A stretch of 64,000 bases of DNA from Spirosoma arboris (GCF_009754945.1 NZ_WPIN01000004.1:434001-498000); one strand, 5' to 3'; counted from the first letter of the stretch, positions 1 to 8,947 are shown. Notes: a model not told the origin generated them from the sequence alone. Numbers and translations: made by a program.

Positions 1-1040
1 GTTTGCTGGCCAACGGCCACATCGAATCGTAAATTCAGGTGCTCTTTTCGACTAATCAGGTAGCGTAGTCCGGCTCCGCCCGCTACCTTCCATTCTAAAG
101 GAGAAAACTCACGTAGTACATTCGCTACGTTGCCCGCCGAGGCAAACACCGTACCGCCCAGGCGCCCAAGTAGTCGTTGCCGAACTTCGGCCTGAAATGC
201 CAACGCATTATTGTCGCGGTAACGACCATTGTAATAGCCCCGCAATAGAAAAGATCCGCCTAAGGTTGCGGCCAACTTGAACGGCACTTCACCCACATTC
301 AGATTGGCAAACCCCTGCAACGCCAGAACGGTACGGGGAGATAAGGACTTGTACCGCCGAATGTCTACAGTATAGTTGGTGAAGGTAAACTGACTGCCCA
401 GCGTCTGATTATAGAGCATGCTGGACACATCGGCGTACCAGCCCCGAGAGGGCGAATAAATATTGTCCCGCGTGTCCAGAACAGCCGCCACACCAACCCC
501 ATTGACCACGCTGCCGAGTCCTCCAATCAGCGTGTTTGTCGGAAAGGGAGTTTCCGATGATCGGTTAACATCAAACGTTTTGAAATACTGCTGCTGCAAA
601 CCCACAAACAGTCTAGGCCGGACTTGCCGAAGAAATCGATTGTAGGCCCGCAGGCTTTTGTAGGAAATCAGTTCTTTCTGACTATCGGTTGTTTCGTTTC
701 CGATGCCGTAATAAAACTCCGGAAACTGTGTGTAGAGAAACATACCCCGTAGTAGATAATGTTCACGGTGGGTAAATACGGTGTACGTTGGCTCTACCAC
801 AGTTTGCCGGTTGAGGGTATGGATGATGGCAAAATCCACATTTGACGTTCGGGTGGTACTATCTGTTCGGAACAGGGAAACGCCCAAAAGGCCATAGCCC
901 AACTTGGTTTCGGGCGTGTAATAAATGACGGGTAATGGAATAAACTGAGCGCGTTTGGAGCGTTCAGAATCCGATCTGGATTCCTGAGCCTTCACTTGCA
1001 TGGCAAAGAGAAGCAAGCCGAACAACAGTCGTTTAGTCAT
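1..1040 (-). CDS. Omp85/BamA-type surface antigen barrel protein, partial at the left edge
   Basis: Reading the minus strand from the ATG at 1038-1040 gives a frame open to the window edge (about 346 codons seen). It starts with a signal peptide (MTKRLLFGLLLFAMQVKAQ). A segment typical of the bacterial surface antigen (Omp85) barrel follows: aromatic alternating strands, VLDTRDNIYSPSRGWY, and near the edge GGSFLLRGYYNGRYRDNNAL, which matches the conserved (V/L)RGY..GR.RD element. Known members lie in the outer membrane. No POTRA domain is evident in the visible N-terminus, so this may be a barrel-only member rather than BamA itself. It starts 18 bp after the PAP2 gene stop, so the two are probably co-transcribed. 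The C-terminus, including the last strand, lies outside the window. Confidence 0.82.
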   Translation of the reverse strand, partial: MTKRLLFGLLLFAMQVKAQESRSDSERSKRAQFIPLPVIYYTPETKLGYGLLGVSLFRTDSTTRTSNVDFAIIHTLNRQTVVEPTYTVFTHREHYLLRGMFLYTQFPEFYYGIGNETTDSQKELISYKSLRAYNRFLRQVRPRLFVGLQQQYFKTFDVNRSSETPFPTNTLIGGLGSVVNGVGVAAVLDTRDNIYSPSRGWYADVSSMLYNQTLGSQFTFTNYTVDIRRYKSLSPRTVLALQGFANLNVGEVPFKLAATLGGSFLLRGYYNGRYRDNNALAFQAEVRQRLLGRLGGTVFASAGNVANVLREFSPLEWKVAGGAGLRYLISRKEHLNLRFDVAVGQQ

Positions 1041-1058
1041 CGCCCGTGAGAAAATAAG

Positions 1059-1796
1059 TTAATTCATGGCCGGTTTATGTCGACCTAATGTGCGTTTCAG
1101 CCACGGATAGACCCGATAGGCGACTTCGGTCGAGAGTAGTCCAATACCCGCGCCAACCAGTACGTCCGATATCCAGTGTTTATCGTTGGTCATTCGTAAG
1201 ATGCCCGTCGAGGTGGCCATCGCGTACCCGCCAATCGGAATCCAGGGGCTAACTCCGCTAAATTCCCGATCCAGTAAACTCGCTCCGGTAAAGGCATTGG
1301 TAGTATGTCCCGATGGAAAGGAGAGGTAGTTGGACCCATCAGGCCGAAGCTCATTCGTCGTGTGTTTCAGTACCAACACCACGCCCGTACTGATCCCATA
1401 AGCAAGCACCCCGATAAGCGCCCGATCGAGAGGTTGCGACCGACCTTTCACGCCTGCCAGACTTAAACCGACCCAGGCAGCGACTGGACCATATTGTAGG
1501 AAGTCGTCGGCATGGGTGCGAAAATGGATTTTATCCTGAATCTCACTTCGGATATAAAAGCGGTCGAAATTACTGTTTGGGTAGTCGGGGGATAGGGCTA
1601 ATCCAACGGGAATCAGTACGGTTGGCGCAATCCATCGGAAAGTGGTTGGCTGAGCAGGAATACTGTCCCAGGATGCCCGCTGGAAAACAGTGTTTAGCGG
1701 TTGCCCAAAGGATGCGATTACTGGAAGCAGAAAAAACCAGCAACTAATCACCCAGGAAGAAAATGGAGAATCGAATTGCCCGTTGCGTTTTGTCAT
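1059..1796 (-). CDS. PAP2-superfamily phosphatase (lipid phosphatase-like)
   Basis: A 245-residue protein with a hydrophobic N-terminal segment (about residues 13-31) and further membrane-like stretches. All three signature motifs of PAP2 acid phosphatases are visible: K144-x6-R151-P152 (KHTTNELRP), PSGH at 161-164, and R201-x5-H207-x3-D211. The family removes phosphate from lipid or small-molecule phosphates at the membrane; the substrate here cannot be read from sequence. The histidines of motifs 2 and 3 are the expected catalytic pair. It precedes the Omp85-type barrel gene by 18 bp on the same strand, so an envelope operon is likely. PAP2 identity is firm, the physiological role is not. 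Confidence 0.9.
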   Translation of the reverse strand: MTKRNGQFDSPFSSWVISCWFFLLPVIASFGQPLNTVFQRASWDSIPAQPTTFRWIAPTVLIPVGLALSPDYPNSNFDRFYIRSEIQDKIHFRTHADDFLQYGPVAAWVGLSLAGVKGRSQPLDRALIGVLAYGISTGVVLVLKHTTNELRPDGSNYLSFPSGHTTNAFTGASLLDREFSGVSPWIPIGGYAMATSTGILRMTNDKHWISDVLVGAGIGLLSTEVAYRVYPWLKRTLGRHKPAMN

Positions 1797-1935
1797 TCGG
1801 TTATTCGTATGGTCTGTTATTTTGTCACTACGTACCGGGGGCTGTCAGGGTGGGGTGGTTACAACACTTTATAGGAGTCGGGCAGGAATAGTAGCATAAA
1901 GAAACAGAGGAAACCTAAAGAGAATCTGAAGTTGG

Positions 1936-2229
1936 TTGGCAGTGGTTGTACAAGTCAACTTGAAAATGTATTCAGTTTTCTGCGACGAACTAGAAAAACA
2001 TACCGGACGAGCAGCCAAATTTGGGGTCGTTCATGCAGTGCTCAATCGGCTGGAAGAGAAAGGACTGGTCAATAGTAGCCTGGGCGAATCGACCAGTACA
2101 CGAGGAGGGAAGCATAAGCGCTATTACTCGGTGACCAGTGCGGGGAAGGCCGCTTTACTGAAAAGTAAGGAAGTGCGCGATGGACTTTGGCACTTAATTT
2201 CAGCCTTTGCTCTCAAAACCAGTCTATGA
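1936..2229 (+). pseudogene. PadR-family transcriptional regulator, 5' end broken
   Basis: The readable frame matches the PadR winged helix from the middle of the first helices onward: DELEKHTGR, then VVHAVLNRLEEKGLV, then RGGKHKRYYSVTSAGKAAL, the classic PadR wing and C-terminal helix. The usual first 20 or so residues (a helix beginning like LGEFEE) are not in this frame. Upstream, the same frame hits a TGA, and helix-1-like codons appear in another frame, so a small indel has probably removed the native start. In Bacteroidota such PadR genes commonly sit directly before an ADOP-type ABC permease, and a damaged permease gene begins at 2226, overlapping this stop. I treat it as a decaying regulator; a shortened active protein cannot be excluded. 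Confidence 0.7.
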
Positions 2230-2668
2230 AAATGCCAGACAGCCAGAACCCAAACTTCGATGATACTATTGGAAAGCCTGTCGAACCACCCAAATGGGCG
2301 CAGCGTCTGCCAGTTGGTATTACCGCCCCGAGTTATTGGAAGATCTACAGGGTGATTTGAATGAATACTTTGAGCGCAACCTCGTAACAAAAGGAGCGAA
2401 GCAAGCCCGTTGGATTTACGTTCTCGACATGCTCAAATTCGCCCGAATCTATACCCTTCGCAAGCCTTCATCACGTACATTTTTCCCCCAACCGATTATG
2501 ATTGGCAGTTACCTGAAAACATCTGGCCGCAGCATCATATGGAATAAATTATTCTCCTTCATCGACGTTGTGAGACTCTCGGTTAATGTATGGATGATCG
2601 TATCTGTCCCACTAATTGATCCTCCAATGAGACGACTGGTTGACTGGAAGAGAATGCTGTATTGGTAA
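2226..2668 (+). pseudogene. ADOP-type ABC transporter permease, frameshifted and truncated remnant
   Basis: An ATG at 2226 overlaps the PadR stop and starts MKMPDSQNPNFDDTIGKP followed by PPKWAQRL. The reading then shifts frame near 2313: the family-typical continuation WYYRPELLEDLQGDLNEYF is only in another frame (seen from 2294). It continues through the membrane-proximal segment and the characteristic SGRSII.NKLFSFI stretch, then runs into unrelated sequence and stops at 2668. Full-length permeases of this type (MacB-like periplasmic core plus FtsX domains) are about 750-900 residues, so only the N-terminal sixth survives, with at least one frameshift. Together with the broken PadR gene this is a dead regulator-transporter pair. 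Confidence 0.75.
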
Positions 2669-2918
2669 ACAGGACATCGTCATCTGCTGCCATCAGCTTG
2701 CCGATACGTCCGCTAGTTCGCTTGGGGATTAACGTAATTTTGGATATTGTCGCTGATCGAACCAAATACATTTAGCTTCTGATATAGTTTGCGTTGTTGT
2801 TACGAAGGCCGAGTCAGTGTCTCTACTCAGTCAGTCGCATTTTCAGCGGGCTTATTATTGGATATTAGCCCTAACTTATTCACGGCCAACTTTACACGCT
2901 CAAAACGTAAAGAACGGC

Positions 2919-3698
2919 TTAACTCACTTCACAAAAAGTGGGTTTTGGCAGCCGATATAGGTACGGTGCTTTATTAGCGGCACCCGTATACTTCTTCTCC
3001 AATCGTTCTAATCCATTAAGACTCAATATTTTCTTTTGAAAGTTGCCTCGTTCGAAGGGTTTATTTAAGATGGTTTCGTAGAGTTCCTGCACCTCTTTCA
3101 TGGTGAAGGTTTCGGGAAGTAGGTTTAATACGTTCAACTCCTGATCGAGCGTGAGCCGAAGCATTTTAAGCGCTTTGGTCACAATCGCGTTATGATCCAT
3201 AATCATGGGTGGCAATTGCTTGATATCATACCACTCAATAGACTGATCAAGCTCACTTTTCCGGGGAATGGCCCGGTCCATATCCACCAGGGCATAATAC
3301 CCGATGGAAACGAATCGCCGGGTAAACCATTCATACTCACGGAGGCCCTCTCCTTCACTTATTGTCGCATTAGGCCCAATTAATTCGGAATTAAGCTCAA
3401 TTAACTGGTCCAGAAAGGCTTTGCCGTTGCGGTTCGCCTTGCCCGTCACCTGAAACTGCTCCAGATAGTTTTCTTCAATTCCGGTTCTGCTCCGAATTAT
3501 TCGTTGAGCAGCCTCGTCAATATCTTCATCCTGAAACACAAACCAACTGGGTAAGGCCCAGAAATCACCTTTGTAGCGAAGCTTAGGAACCAGTACGCTT
3601 AGTTGCCTATCTCGATAACCGAAAATGACACAATCAATCGTAAGTTGCTGAATATAATTTTGCTCACTGAGAGTCGGTAGCGGTTGGATAGTGGTCAT
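2919..3698 (-). CDS. NUDIX-fold transcriptional regulator (NrtR/AraR-like) with C-terminal winged helix
   Basis: A 259-residue protein. Residues about 15-165 show the NUDIX beta-alpha-beta layout (TIDCVIFGYRDRQLSVLVPK near the start). The catalytic box GX5EX7REUXEEXGU is degenerate: the region reads PSWFVFQDEDIDEAAQRII then RSRTGI, lacking the leading Gly and the REUXEE glutamates, so hydrolase activity is unlikely. The last 80 or so residues (MKEVQELYETILNKPFERGNFQKKI and after) look like the winged-helix DNA-binding domain of the NUDIX-regulator family that includes Bacteroides AraR. Such proteins sense a sugar or nucleotide ligand and control sugar operons. It is transcribed away from the glycan locus starting at 4079, and dyads lie in the gap, so it is the best candidate regulator there (inference). 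Confidence 0.8.
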   Translation of the reverse strand: MTTIQPLPTLSEQNYIQQLTIDCVIFGYRDRQLSVLVPKLRYKGDFWALPSWFVFQDEDIDEAAQRIIRSRTGIEENYLEQFQVTGKANRNGKAFLDQLIELNSELIGPNATISEGEGLREYEWFTRRFVSIGYYALVDMDRAIPRKSELDQSIEWYDIKQLPPMIMDHNAIVTKALKMLRLTLDQELNVLNLLPETFTMKEVQELYETILNKPFERGNFQKKILSLNGLERLEKKYTGAANKAPYLYRLPKPTFCEVS

Positions 3699-3948
3699 AC
3701 TAAACGGAGCATCAATTGGAAGGTTTACATCGGTGAAGCCGGTAGCTCTGCCGGTACAAATTTATAGTTACTTAGCATTCATCATCTCTCAAGGCCTTCA
3801 TTTGGCTATTTTCTGCGTCCAGCGCAACCATAGAAAAACAAATACTACTTCCGGTATAGCAACCGAACGGGCATCCGTTAACCCAGATAACGTATCAGGG
3901 GAAGCATAAACTAGTAGCCAATTTCACCAATTCATAAGTGTCAGAATT

Positions 3949-4030
3949 AATGTGTATTAAATTATACATTGATTGTATTACAAAGGTATGTAATTGTAAA
4001 AAAATTATTGTGTATGTATTGACACAATAA
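3949..4030. promoter_or_regulatory. Cluster of dyad symmetries between NUDIX regulator and glycan locus
   Basis: Three inverted repeats lie in this AT-rich stretch: an imperfect 22-bp palindrome at 3949-3970 (AATGTGTATT / ATTATACATT), ATTACA-N6-TGTAAT at 3977-3994, and a perfect 9-bp pair TTATTGTGT-N8-ACACAATAA at 4005-4030. The last one covers the candidate -33 TTG at 4019-4021. The arrangement is what operators for a repressor look like. Which protein binds is inference; the neighbouring NUDIX-fold regulator is the obvious candidate. Confidence 0.5.
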
Positions 4031-4051
4031 AAAATATTTCTTTTACCTTTG
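4019..4051 (+). promoter_or_regulatory. Bacteroidetes-type promoter for the ThuA/sugar dehydrogenase gene
   Basis: TTG at 4019-4021 and TACCTTTG at 4044-4051 match the Bacteroidetes -33/-7 pattern (TTG, TAnnTTTG), with a 22-nt spacer that is slightly long. A transcript starting a few bases downstream would begin after the TTG codon at 4049. That argues the gene starts at the ATG at 4079 rather than at the earlier in-frame TTG. Confidence 0.6.
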
Positions 4052-4078
4052 ATTCAGAATTTGAAAATCCTGAAGAAG

Positions 4079-7000
4079 ATGCGATTTAAATCTTTTGTTT
4101 TCAGTGTCTTACTGGCGTATCTGTGGCTACCTCTACAGATAGTTCTGGCTCAATCACCAAAAATCAACGTATTAGTCTTTAGCAAGACAGTTGAATTCAG
4201 ACATGAGTCGATTGACGCCGGAAAAAAGGCGCTGGCTAAGCTGACAACGGAGAAGGGCTTTGGCGTGAGCTTTACTGAAGATGCCGCGCAGTTCCGGGAG
4301 GATAACCTGAAAAAATATAACACAGTCATTTTTCTCAACACGACCGGCGACGTTCTGAATCTAGAGCAGCAAACGGCCTTCGAGCGTTACATTCAGGCTG
4401 GTGGTGGCTATGTGGGTGTTCATGCGGCTACCGATACTGAATACGGCTGGCCCTGGTACGGCAAACTGGCGGGCGCTTATTTTTTGGATCACCCTACGCC
4501 CAATAATGTGCAAAAGGGCAAGTTTATCGTAACCCTGAAAAATCACTGGGCGACGAAAGGCATGCCCGATGAGTTTGAGCGAACCGATGAGTTTTATAGC
4601 TTCCGAGATATTTCGCCCAAAATCAATGTCGTCCTGAAAATTGACGAGAAGAGCTACGTGGGCGGCAAGAATCCCGATTTCCACCCGATGAGCTGGTATC
4701 AGGAGTATGACGGTGGCCGGGCGTTTTATACGGCTATGGGTCATACCGACGAAGTCTACCTCGACCCGCTGTTCCTCAATCATCTGTGGGCAGGTATCAA
4801 CTACACGACTGGTGGCGATGCGCCAAAATCGCTGGATTATGAGAAAGCAAGGCCCGAAGAGAACCGATTTACCAAAGTCGTTCTGGCCCAGAAGTTAGAT
4901 GAACCCATGGAACTAAGCGTGCTTGGAGATAGTCGTATCTTATTCATTCAGCGCAAAGGCGAAGTACGGCTTTATAACACCAAAACGAATCAACTGAAGA
5001 CGATCGCCAAACTTCCCGTGAATACGAAGAATTTTACGAAAGATGGTCGGGAAGCGATTGGTGAAGATGGATTGCTGGGATTGAGTAAAGACCCCAACTT
5101 CGCTCAGAACCACTGGATTTACCTCTATTACTCCGACCCTAAAGAATCCAAAAACGTACTGGCTCGCTTTGACCTCAAGGGCGATGAACTGGTGATAACA
5201 TCTCAAAAGGTGCTGCTCAACATACCGACTACCCGCGAAGAAAACTCCCACACAGGAGGTTCCATTGCCTGGGACCGTCAGGGTAATCTTTATCTATCGA
5301 CGGGTGATAATACCAATCCCCATGCGTCCAACGGATTTAGTCCCAGCGATGAGCGCGAAGGTCGCAATGCCTGGGATGCTCAGAAGTCAGCATCGAACAC
5401 GAATGATCTTCGTGGCAAAATTCTCCGAATTCACCCCACAGCGGACGGAACGTATACAATACCCGAAGGAAATCTCTTTCCAAAAGGCATCGACCCGTCG
5501 AACCGCACCCAAACCCGTCCTGAGATTTATACGATGGGCCACCGCAACCCATTTCGCATTTCGATTGACCAGAAAACGGGTTACGTATATTGGGGAGAGG
5601 TAGGTCCCGATGCGGCTAAATCTGACTCGACAAGAGGTCCCGCCGGTCAGGATGAAGTGGGGCAGGCCCGTAAGGCCGGTAACTTCGGCTGGCCCTATTT
5701 TGTGGGCGATAACAAGGCGTACCGCAAGTACGATTTCGCAACCAACAAATCCGGAGCACTGTGGGATGTTAACGCACCGACAAACACGTCTCCCAATAAC
5801 ACGGGCCTGAATGTGCTGCCACCAGCCCAGAAAGCATTCATCTGGTACCCTTACGACGTATCGAAAGAATTTCCGCTGGTGGGCAGCGCCGGGCGAAATG
5901 CAATGGCGGGGCCGGTCTTTTATGCCGACGATTTTAAGCAGGCAATTCGCCCTTTTCCGGCCTATTATGATGGCAAACTCCTGATTTACGATTGGATGCG
6001 GGGCTGGATTATGTCGGTTGCTATGGATCAGGAAGGTAATTACCAGTCGATGGAGCGGTTTATGCCCAGCTACACCTTTTCCAATCCAATGGACATGGAG
6101 TTTGCCGCTGATGGCGACCTGTATATGCTCGAATATGGCGCAGGCTGGTTTTCGGAAAACGATGATGCCCGCCTGATTCGGATTGAATACAACAAAGGAA
6201 ACCGAAAACCACAGCTCCAGATGGTCGCTAATAAACTGGGTGGTTCGGTGCCACTGACCCTGAAACTTAGTGCGAAAGGCACCACCGATGCCGATGGTGA
6301 TGCACTAATCTACAGTTGGAAGATTTCATCGAAGAACGGTTTCACAAAGGTATTGAACACGCCCGACGCTAATCTGACGCTCTCGAAAGTGGGCGACTAC
6401 AAAGCTACTCTGACCGTTTCGGATGGTAAAGGGGGCATTGCCTCACAGTCCATGGACATTACGGCGGGCAACGAACCACCCGTAGTTAGCCTGGACATGC
6501 CAGCGAGCAACAAATCGTTTTACGCGCCTAACAAGCCCTTTCGGTACGATGTCAACGTGACCGATAAAGAAGATGGTACGTTGGGGAAAGGTATTAATCC
6601 GGAACGCGTGGCGGTTAACATCGACTATCTGGCCGAAGGCTATGATAAGGTAGCCATTACCCAGGGTCACCGCTCCGCCGATGCTGGTGCGCAGTTATCG
6701 AAGGGCCAGAAACTCATTGAAGCTGGCGACTGTAAAGCTTGCCACAGCGTAGACAAAAAGTCGATTGGGCCCGCTTACCACGATGTGGCCCAAAAATACA
6801 AAGGCGACGGTACGGCGCTGGATCGACTGATGAAGAAGGTTATTGCTGGGGGCAGTGGTGTTTGGGGTGAAACACCGATGTCGGCTCACCCACAACTCTC
6901 GGCTACTGATGCGTCGGAGATGGTTGCCTACATTTTGACCCTGGCCAACGAAAAAGCAAAAGCGCAGACCTTGCCCGCCAACGGAACGTACACGGCTAAG

Positions 7001-7522
7001 GTGCCTGATGGCGATAAAGGCAAGGGCGTTTATATGGTTAGAGCGGCTTATGCCGATAAAGGGGCCAATGGCCTGCCGTCGTTACGGGCTGAACAAACGC
7101 TGATGCTTCGGAACGCCAAAATAGACCCGCATGGCTATGATGTGTATGCCGATGTACGCAAAGTAGCGAGTGGTAATAACATGGCCATTCCGGGTAAAAG
7201 TGGAGCGTATATGGTGCTGAAACAAGTGGATGTGTCTAATCTGGATGCCTTGATTGTCAACGCTGTAGCACCTAAAGCGCAGTTAAAGTCTAAAGGCGGT
7301 ACCGTTGAACTCCGATTAGACAGTCCAATCGGAACCCTGCTGGGTACATCACCTTTCCTGGAGCCAAGCGAAAAGTTTGCCTTTAATCAACTGAAAACCC
7401 CCATCAAATTACCCGACAATTACGACGGTAAGTGGCATGATGTGTATGTGGTTTTCGTCAATAAAAATGCCGAACCCGGTTCGCTGATGCTGATCATGGG
7501 TACCGAATTTGTCCTTAAATAA
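4079..7522 (+). CDS. Secreted ThuA - PQQ-type sugar dehydrogenase - PKD - cytochrome c - CBM6 fusion
   Basis: About 1147 residues from the ATG at 4079; the in-frame TTG ten codons earlier lies inside the promoter box and is rejected. Signal peptide first. A ThuA (class-I glutamine-amidotransferase-like) domain covers about residues 25-250 (VHAATDTEYGWPWYG). A glucose/sorbosone dehydrogenase six-bladed propeller follows to about 690 (HTGGSIAWDRQGNLYLSTGD, YTMGHRNPFRISID), then a PKD Ig-like domain. Next is a cytochrome c domain with C885-x2-C888-H889 and a probable Met ligand (TPMSAHP). A C-terminal CBM6-like module ends the protein. Family knowledge suggests sugar oxidation with electrons passed to the attached heme in the periplasm or at the surface; the substrate is unknown. 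First gene of the locus, followed 33 bp later by a small secreted protein. Confidence 0.88.
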   Translation: MRFKSFVFSVLLAYLWLPLQIVLAQSPKINVLVFSKTVEFRHESIDAGKKALAKLTTEKGFGVSFTEDAAQFREDNLKKYNTVIFLNTTGDVLNLEQQTAFERYIQAGGGYVGVHAATDTEYGWPWYGKLAGAYFLDHPTPNNVQKGKFIVTLKNHWATKGMPDEFERTDEFYSFRDISPKINVVLKIDEKSYVGGKNPDFHPMSWYQEYDGGRAFYTAMGHTDEVYLDPLFLNHLWAGINYTTGGDAPKSLDYEKARPEENRFTKVVLAQKLDEPMELSVLGDSRILFIQRKGEVRLYNTKTNQLKTIAKLPVNTKNFTKDGREAIGEDGLLGLSKDPNFAQNHWIYLYYSDPKESKNVLARFDLKGDELVITSQKVLLNIPTTREENSHTGGSIAWDRQGNLYLSTGDNTNPHASNGFSPSDEREGRNAWDAQKSASNTNDLRGKILRIHPTADGTYTIPEGNLFPKGIDPSNRTQTRPEIYTMGHRNPFRISIDQKTGYVYWGEVGPDAAKSDSTRGPAGQDEVGQARKAGNFGWPYFVGDNKAYRKYDFATNKSGALWDVNAPTNTSPNNTGLNVLPPAQKAFIWYPYDVSKEFPLVGSAGRNAMAGPVFYADDFKQAIRPFPAYYDGKLLIYDWMRGWIMSVAMDQEGNYQSMERFMPSYTFSNPMDMEFAADGDLYMLEYGAGWFSENDDARLIRIEYNKGNRKPQLQMVANKLGGSVPLTLKLSAKGTTDADGDALIYSWKISSKNGFTKVLNTPDANLTLSKVGDYKATLTVSDGKGGIASQSMDITAGNEPPVVSLDMPASNKSFYAPNKPFRYDVNVTDKEDGTLGKGINPERVAVNIDYLAEGYDKVAITQGHRSADAGAQLSKGQKLIEAGDCKACHSVDKKSIGPAYHDVAQKYKGDGTALDRLMKKVIAGGSGVWGETPMSAHPQLSATDASEMVAYILTLANEKAKAQTLPANGTYTAKVPDGDKGKGVYMVRAAYADKGANGLPSLRAEQTLMLRNAKIDPHGYDVYADVRKVASGNNMAIPGKSGAYMVLKQVDVSNLDALIVNAVAPKAQLKSKGGTVELRLDSPIGTLLGTSPFLEPSEKFAFNQLKTPIKLPDNYDGKWHDVYVVFVNKNAEPGSLMLIMGTEFVLK

Positions 7523-7555
7523 GTAATCAACTGTTCAATTTAAACAACCAAACCA

Positions 7556-7963
7556 ATGCGTAAACTAAGCTTTTTCCTCTCTGTATTTCTCCTCGGAATT
7601 GTCTTCCACGGCTTTTCTCAAACGACAGCATCGACAGCCACTACACCGACGACAGCGACTTCGTCAACCGACTTTTATGCCGGGAAATGGGAAATTGTCA
7701 TAGCTGGGACACCCAATGGCGATTCGAAAATGGTGGCAGACCTGATTCGAAAAGACGGTAAACTAACCGGCCAACTAACCAATACGGCCGATCCAAGCGC
7801 CGAAAAAATTCCTCTGACCAGTGTTGTCGAAGGTGGCGACAAACTGGCACTAGGCTTTAACGCGCAGGGCTATGATCTCACCATCGACCTGACAAAGGTG
7901 GACAACGATAACCTCAAAGGCTCGATGATGAACTTTGACACTACCGCCAAACGAGTCAAATAG
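7556..7963 (+). CDS. Small secreted hypothetical protein
   Basis: A 135-residue protein with a clear signal peptide (cleavage likely after HGFSQ, about residue 22), a Thr/Ala/Ser-rich linker, and a compact domain of about 100 residues. The pattern GKWEIVIAGTPNGDSKMVAD followed by LIRKDGKLTGQL is seen in small secreted beta-sandwich or lipocalin-like Bacteroidota proteins that report on turnover of a surface ligand. No catalytic motif is visible. It starts 33 bp after the ThuA fusion and ends 42 bp before the SDR gene, all on the plus strand, so it is probably in the same operon. I do not recognise a specific family; a ligand-binding role is only a guess from its context. Confidence 0.75.
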   Translation: MRKLSFFLSVFLLGIVFHGFSQTTASTATTPTTATSSTDFYAGKWEIVIAGTPNGDSKMVADLIRKDGKLTGQLTNTADPSAEKIPLTSVVEGGDKLALGFNAQGYDLTIDLTKVDNDNLKGSMMNFDTTAKRVK

Positions 7964-8005
7964 TAAAACACCCTACAGATAGCGCGGTTAGCGTCTGTCG
8001 TACTT

Positions 8006-8827
8006 ATGGAAATTGGGATGCAGCCAGCAAATAAAACCATCGTCGTAACGGGTGCCGGAAGTGGCATTGGTCGGGAACTCACCCTTCAATTGCTCCGAAA
8101 AGGTGCGAACGTTGCGGGCGTAGATATCAACCAAAACGCTTTGTCGGAAACTCAACAACTGGCCGGGGTAGGCGATGAGCGATTCAAGGGGTATGTCCTG
8201 GATATTACGGACCAGGCACGTGTTGAAAACTTCCCAACCGAGGTCATTACTCATTTTGGCGCAGTCGATGGACTGATCAATAATGCCGGTATCATTCAGC
8301 CCTTTAAACCGGTAAACGAGCTAACGTTTGACCAGATTAACCGGGTTATGCAGGTCAATTTTTATGGTACCGTTTACCTGACGAAAGCGTTTCTGCCCCA
8401 TTTCTTACAACGCCCGGAGGCCCATATCGTGAATGTGTCGAGCATGGGTGGGTTTATTCCGTTTCCGGGGCAGACTTTATATGGAGCTGCCAAAGCTGCT
8501 GTAAAGATCTTTACCGAAGGACTACACGCCGAACTGGCTGATACGGCAGTCCGCGTAACGGTCGTGCATCCGGGAGCAATCGCTACCAACATAACGGCCA
8601 ATTCGGGTCTGCCCGGTCCAAAAGTGGACCCCAATGCTGCATCGTCGAAAATGGCGCTGTCGGCCTCAAAAGCTGCCGACATCATCATCCGGGCGATGGA
8701 GAAAAACAAGTACCGGGTAACGGTCGGTAAGGATGCTACGTTGCTGGACATCCTGTACCGGCTAAGCCCAAAACGGGCCAGCCGTTTCATTGGAAAAATG
8801 ATGAAAAAGACCTTAAGTAAGATGTAA
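8006..8827 (+). CDS. SDR-family NAD(P)-dependent oxidoreductase
   Basis: A 273-residue classical short-chain dehydrogenase. The cofactor motif TGAGSGIG is at 15-22, NNAG at 92-95, and the catalytic Ser-Tyr-Lys set at S145/S146, Y159 and K163 (YGAAK). There is no signal peptide, so it acts in the cytoplasm. An alternative Met five codons later (MQPANKTIVV) is equally plausible as a start. It follows the secreted sugar-dehydrogenase fusion and small protein with a 42-bp gap, which suggests it may process the oxidised sugar taken up, but the substrate cannot be told from sequence. SDRs of this length with a basic C-terminal tail (FIGKMMKKTLSKM) are common and mostly uncharacterised. Confidence 0.88.
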   Translation: MEIGMQPANKTIVVTGAGSGIGRELTLQLLRKGANVAGVDINQNALSETQQLAGVGDERFKGYVLDITDQARVENFPTEVITHFGAVDGLINNAGIIQPFKPVNELTFDQINRVMQVNFYGTVYLTKAFLPHFLQRPEAHIVNVSSMGGFIPFPGQTLYGAAKAAVKIFTEGLHAELADTAVRVTVVHPGAIATNITANSGLPGPKVDPNAASSKMALSASKAADIIIRAMEKNKYRVTVGKDATLLDILYRLSPKRASRFIGKMMKKTLSKM

Positions 8828-8896
8828 CAGAACGGCTGTCAGTAAACCATTGGCAGCCTTTGAAGGAACGCTAAATACCCCAATTCGAAACGAAAA

Positions 8897-8925
8897 AGCC
8901 AATGATTGGACTAGAATCATTGGCT
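8897..8925. promoter_or_regulatory. Perfect 11-bp hairpin upstream of susC-like gene
   Basis: AGCCAATGATT at 8897-8907 and AATCATTGGCT at 8915-8925 form a perfect stem with a 7-nt loop. The run of A just before it would give a terminator-like U-run only on the minus strand; on the plus strand no U-run follows. It lies in the 190-bp gap before SusC, so it may terminate the previous unit weakly or belong to the SusC leader. Confidence 0.5.
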
Positions 8926-8947
8926 CTGTAAATCCCATTTCGCAGAA

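Noticed and set aside
4049..4078. Upstream TTG start for the ThuA/dehydrogenase fusion
   Set aside because: It overlaps the TACCTTTG promoter box, and the signal peptide reads naturally from the ATG at 4079.
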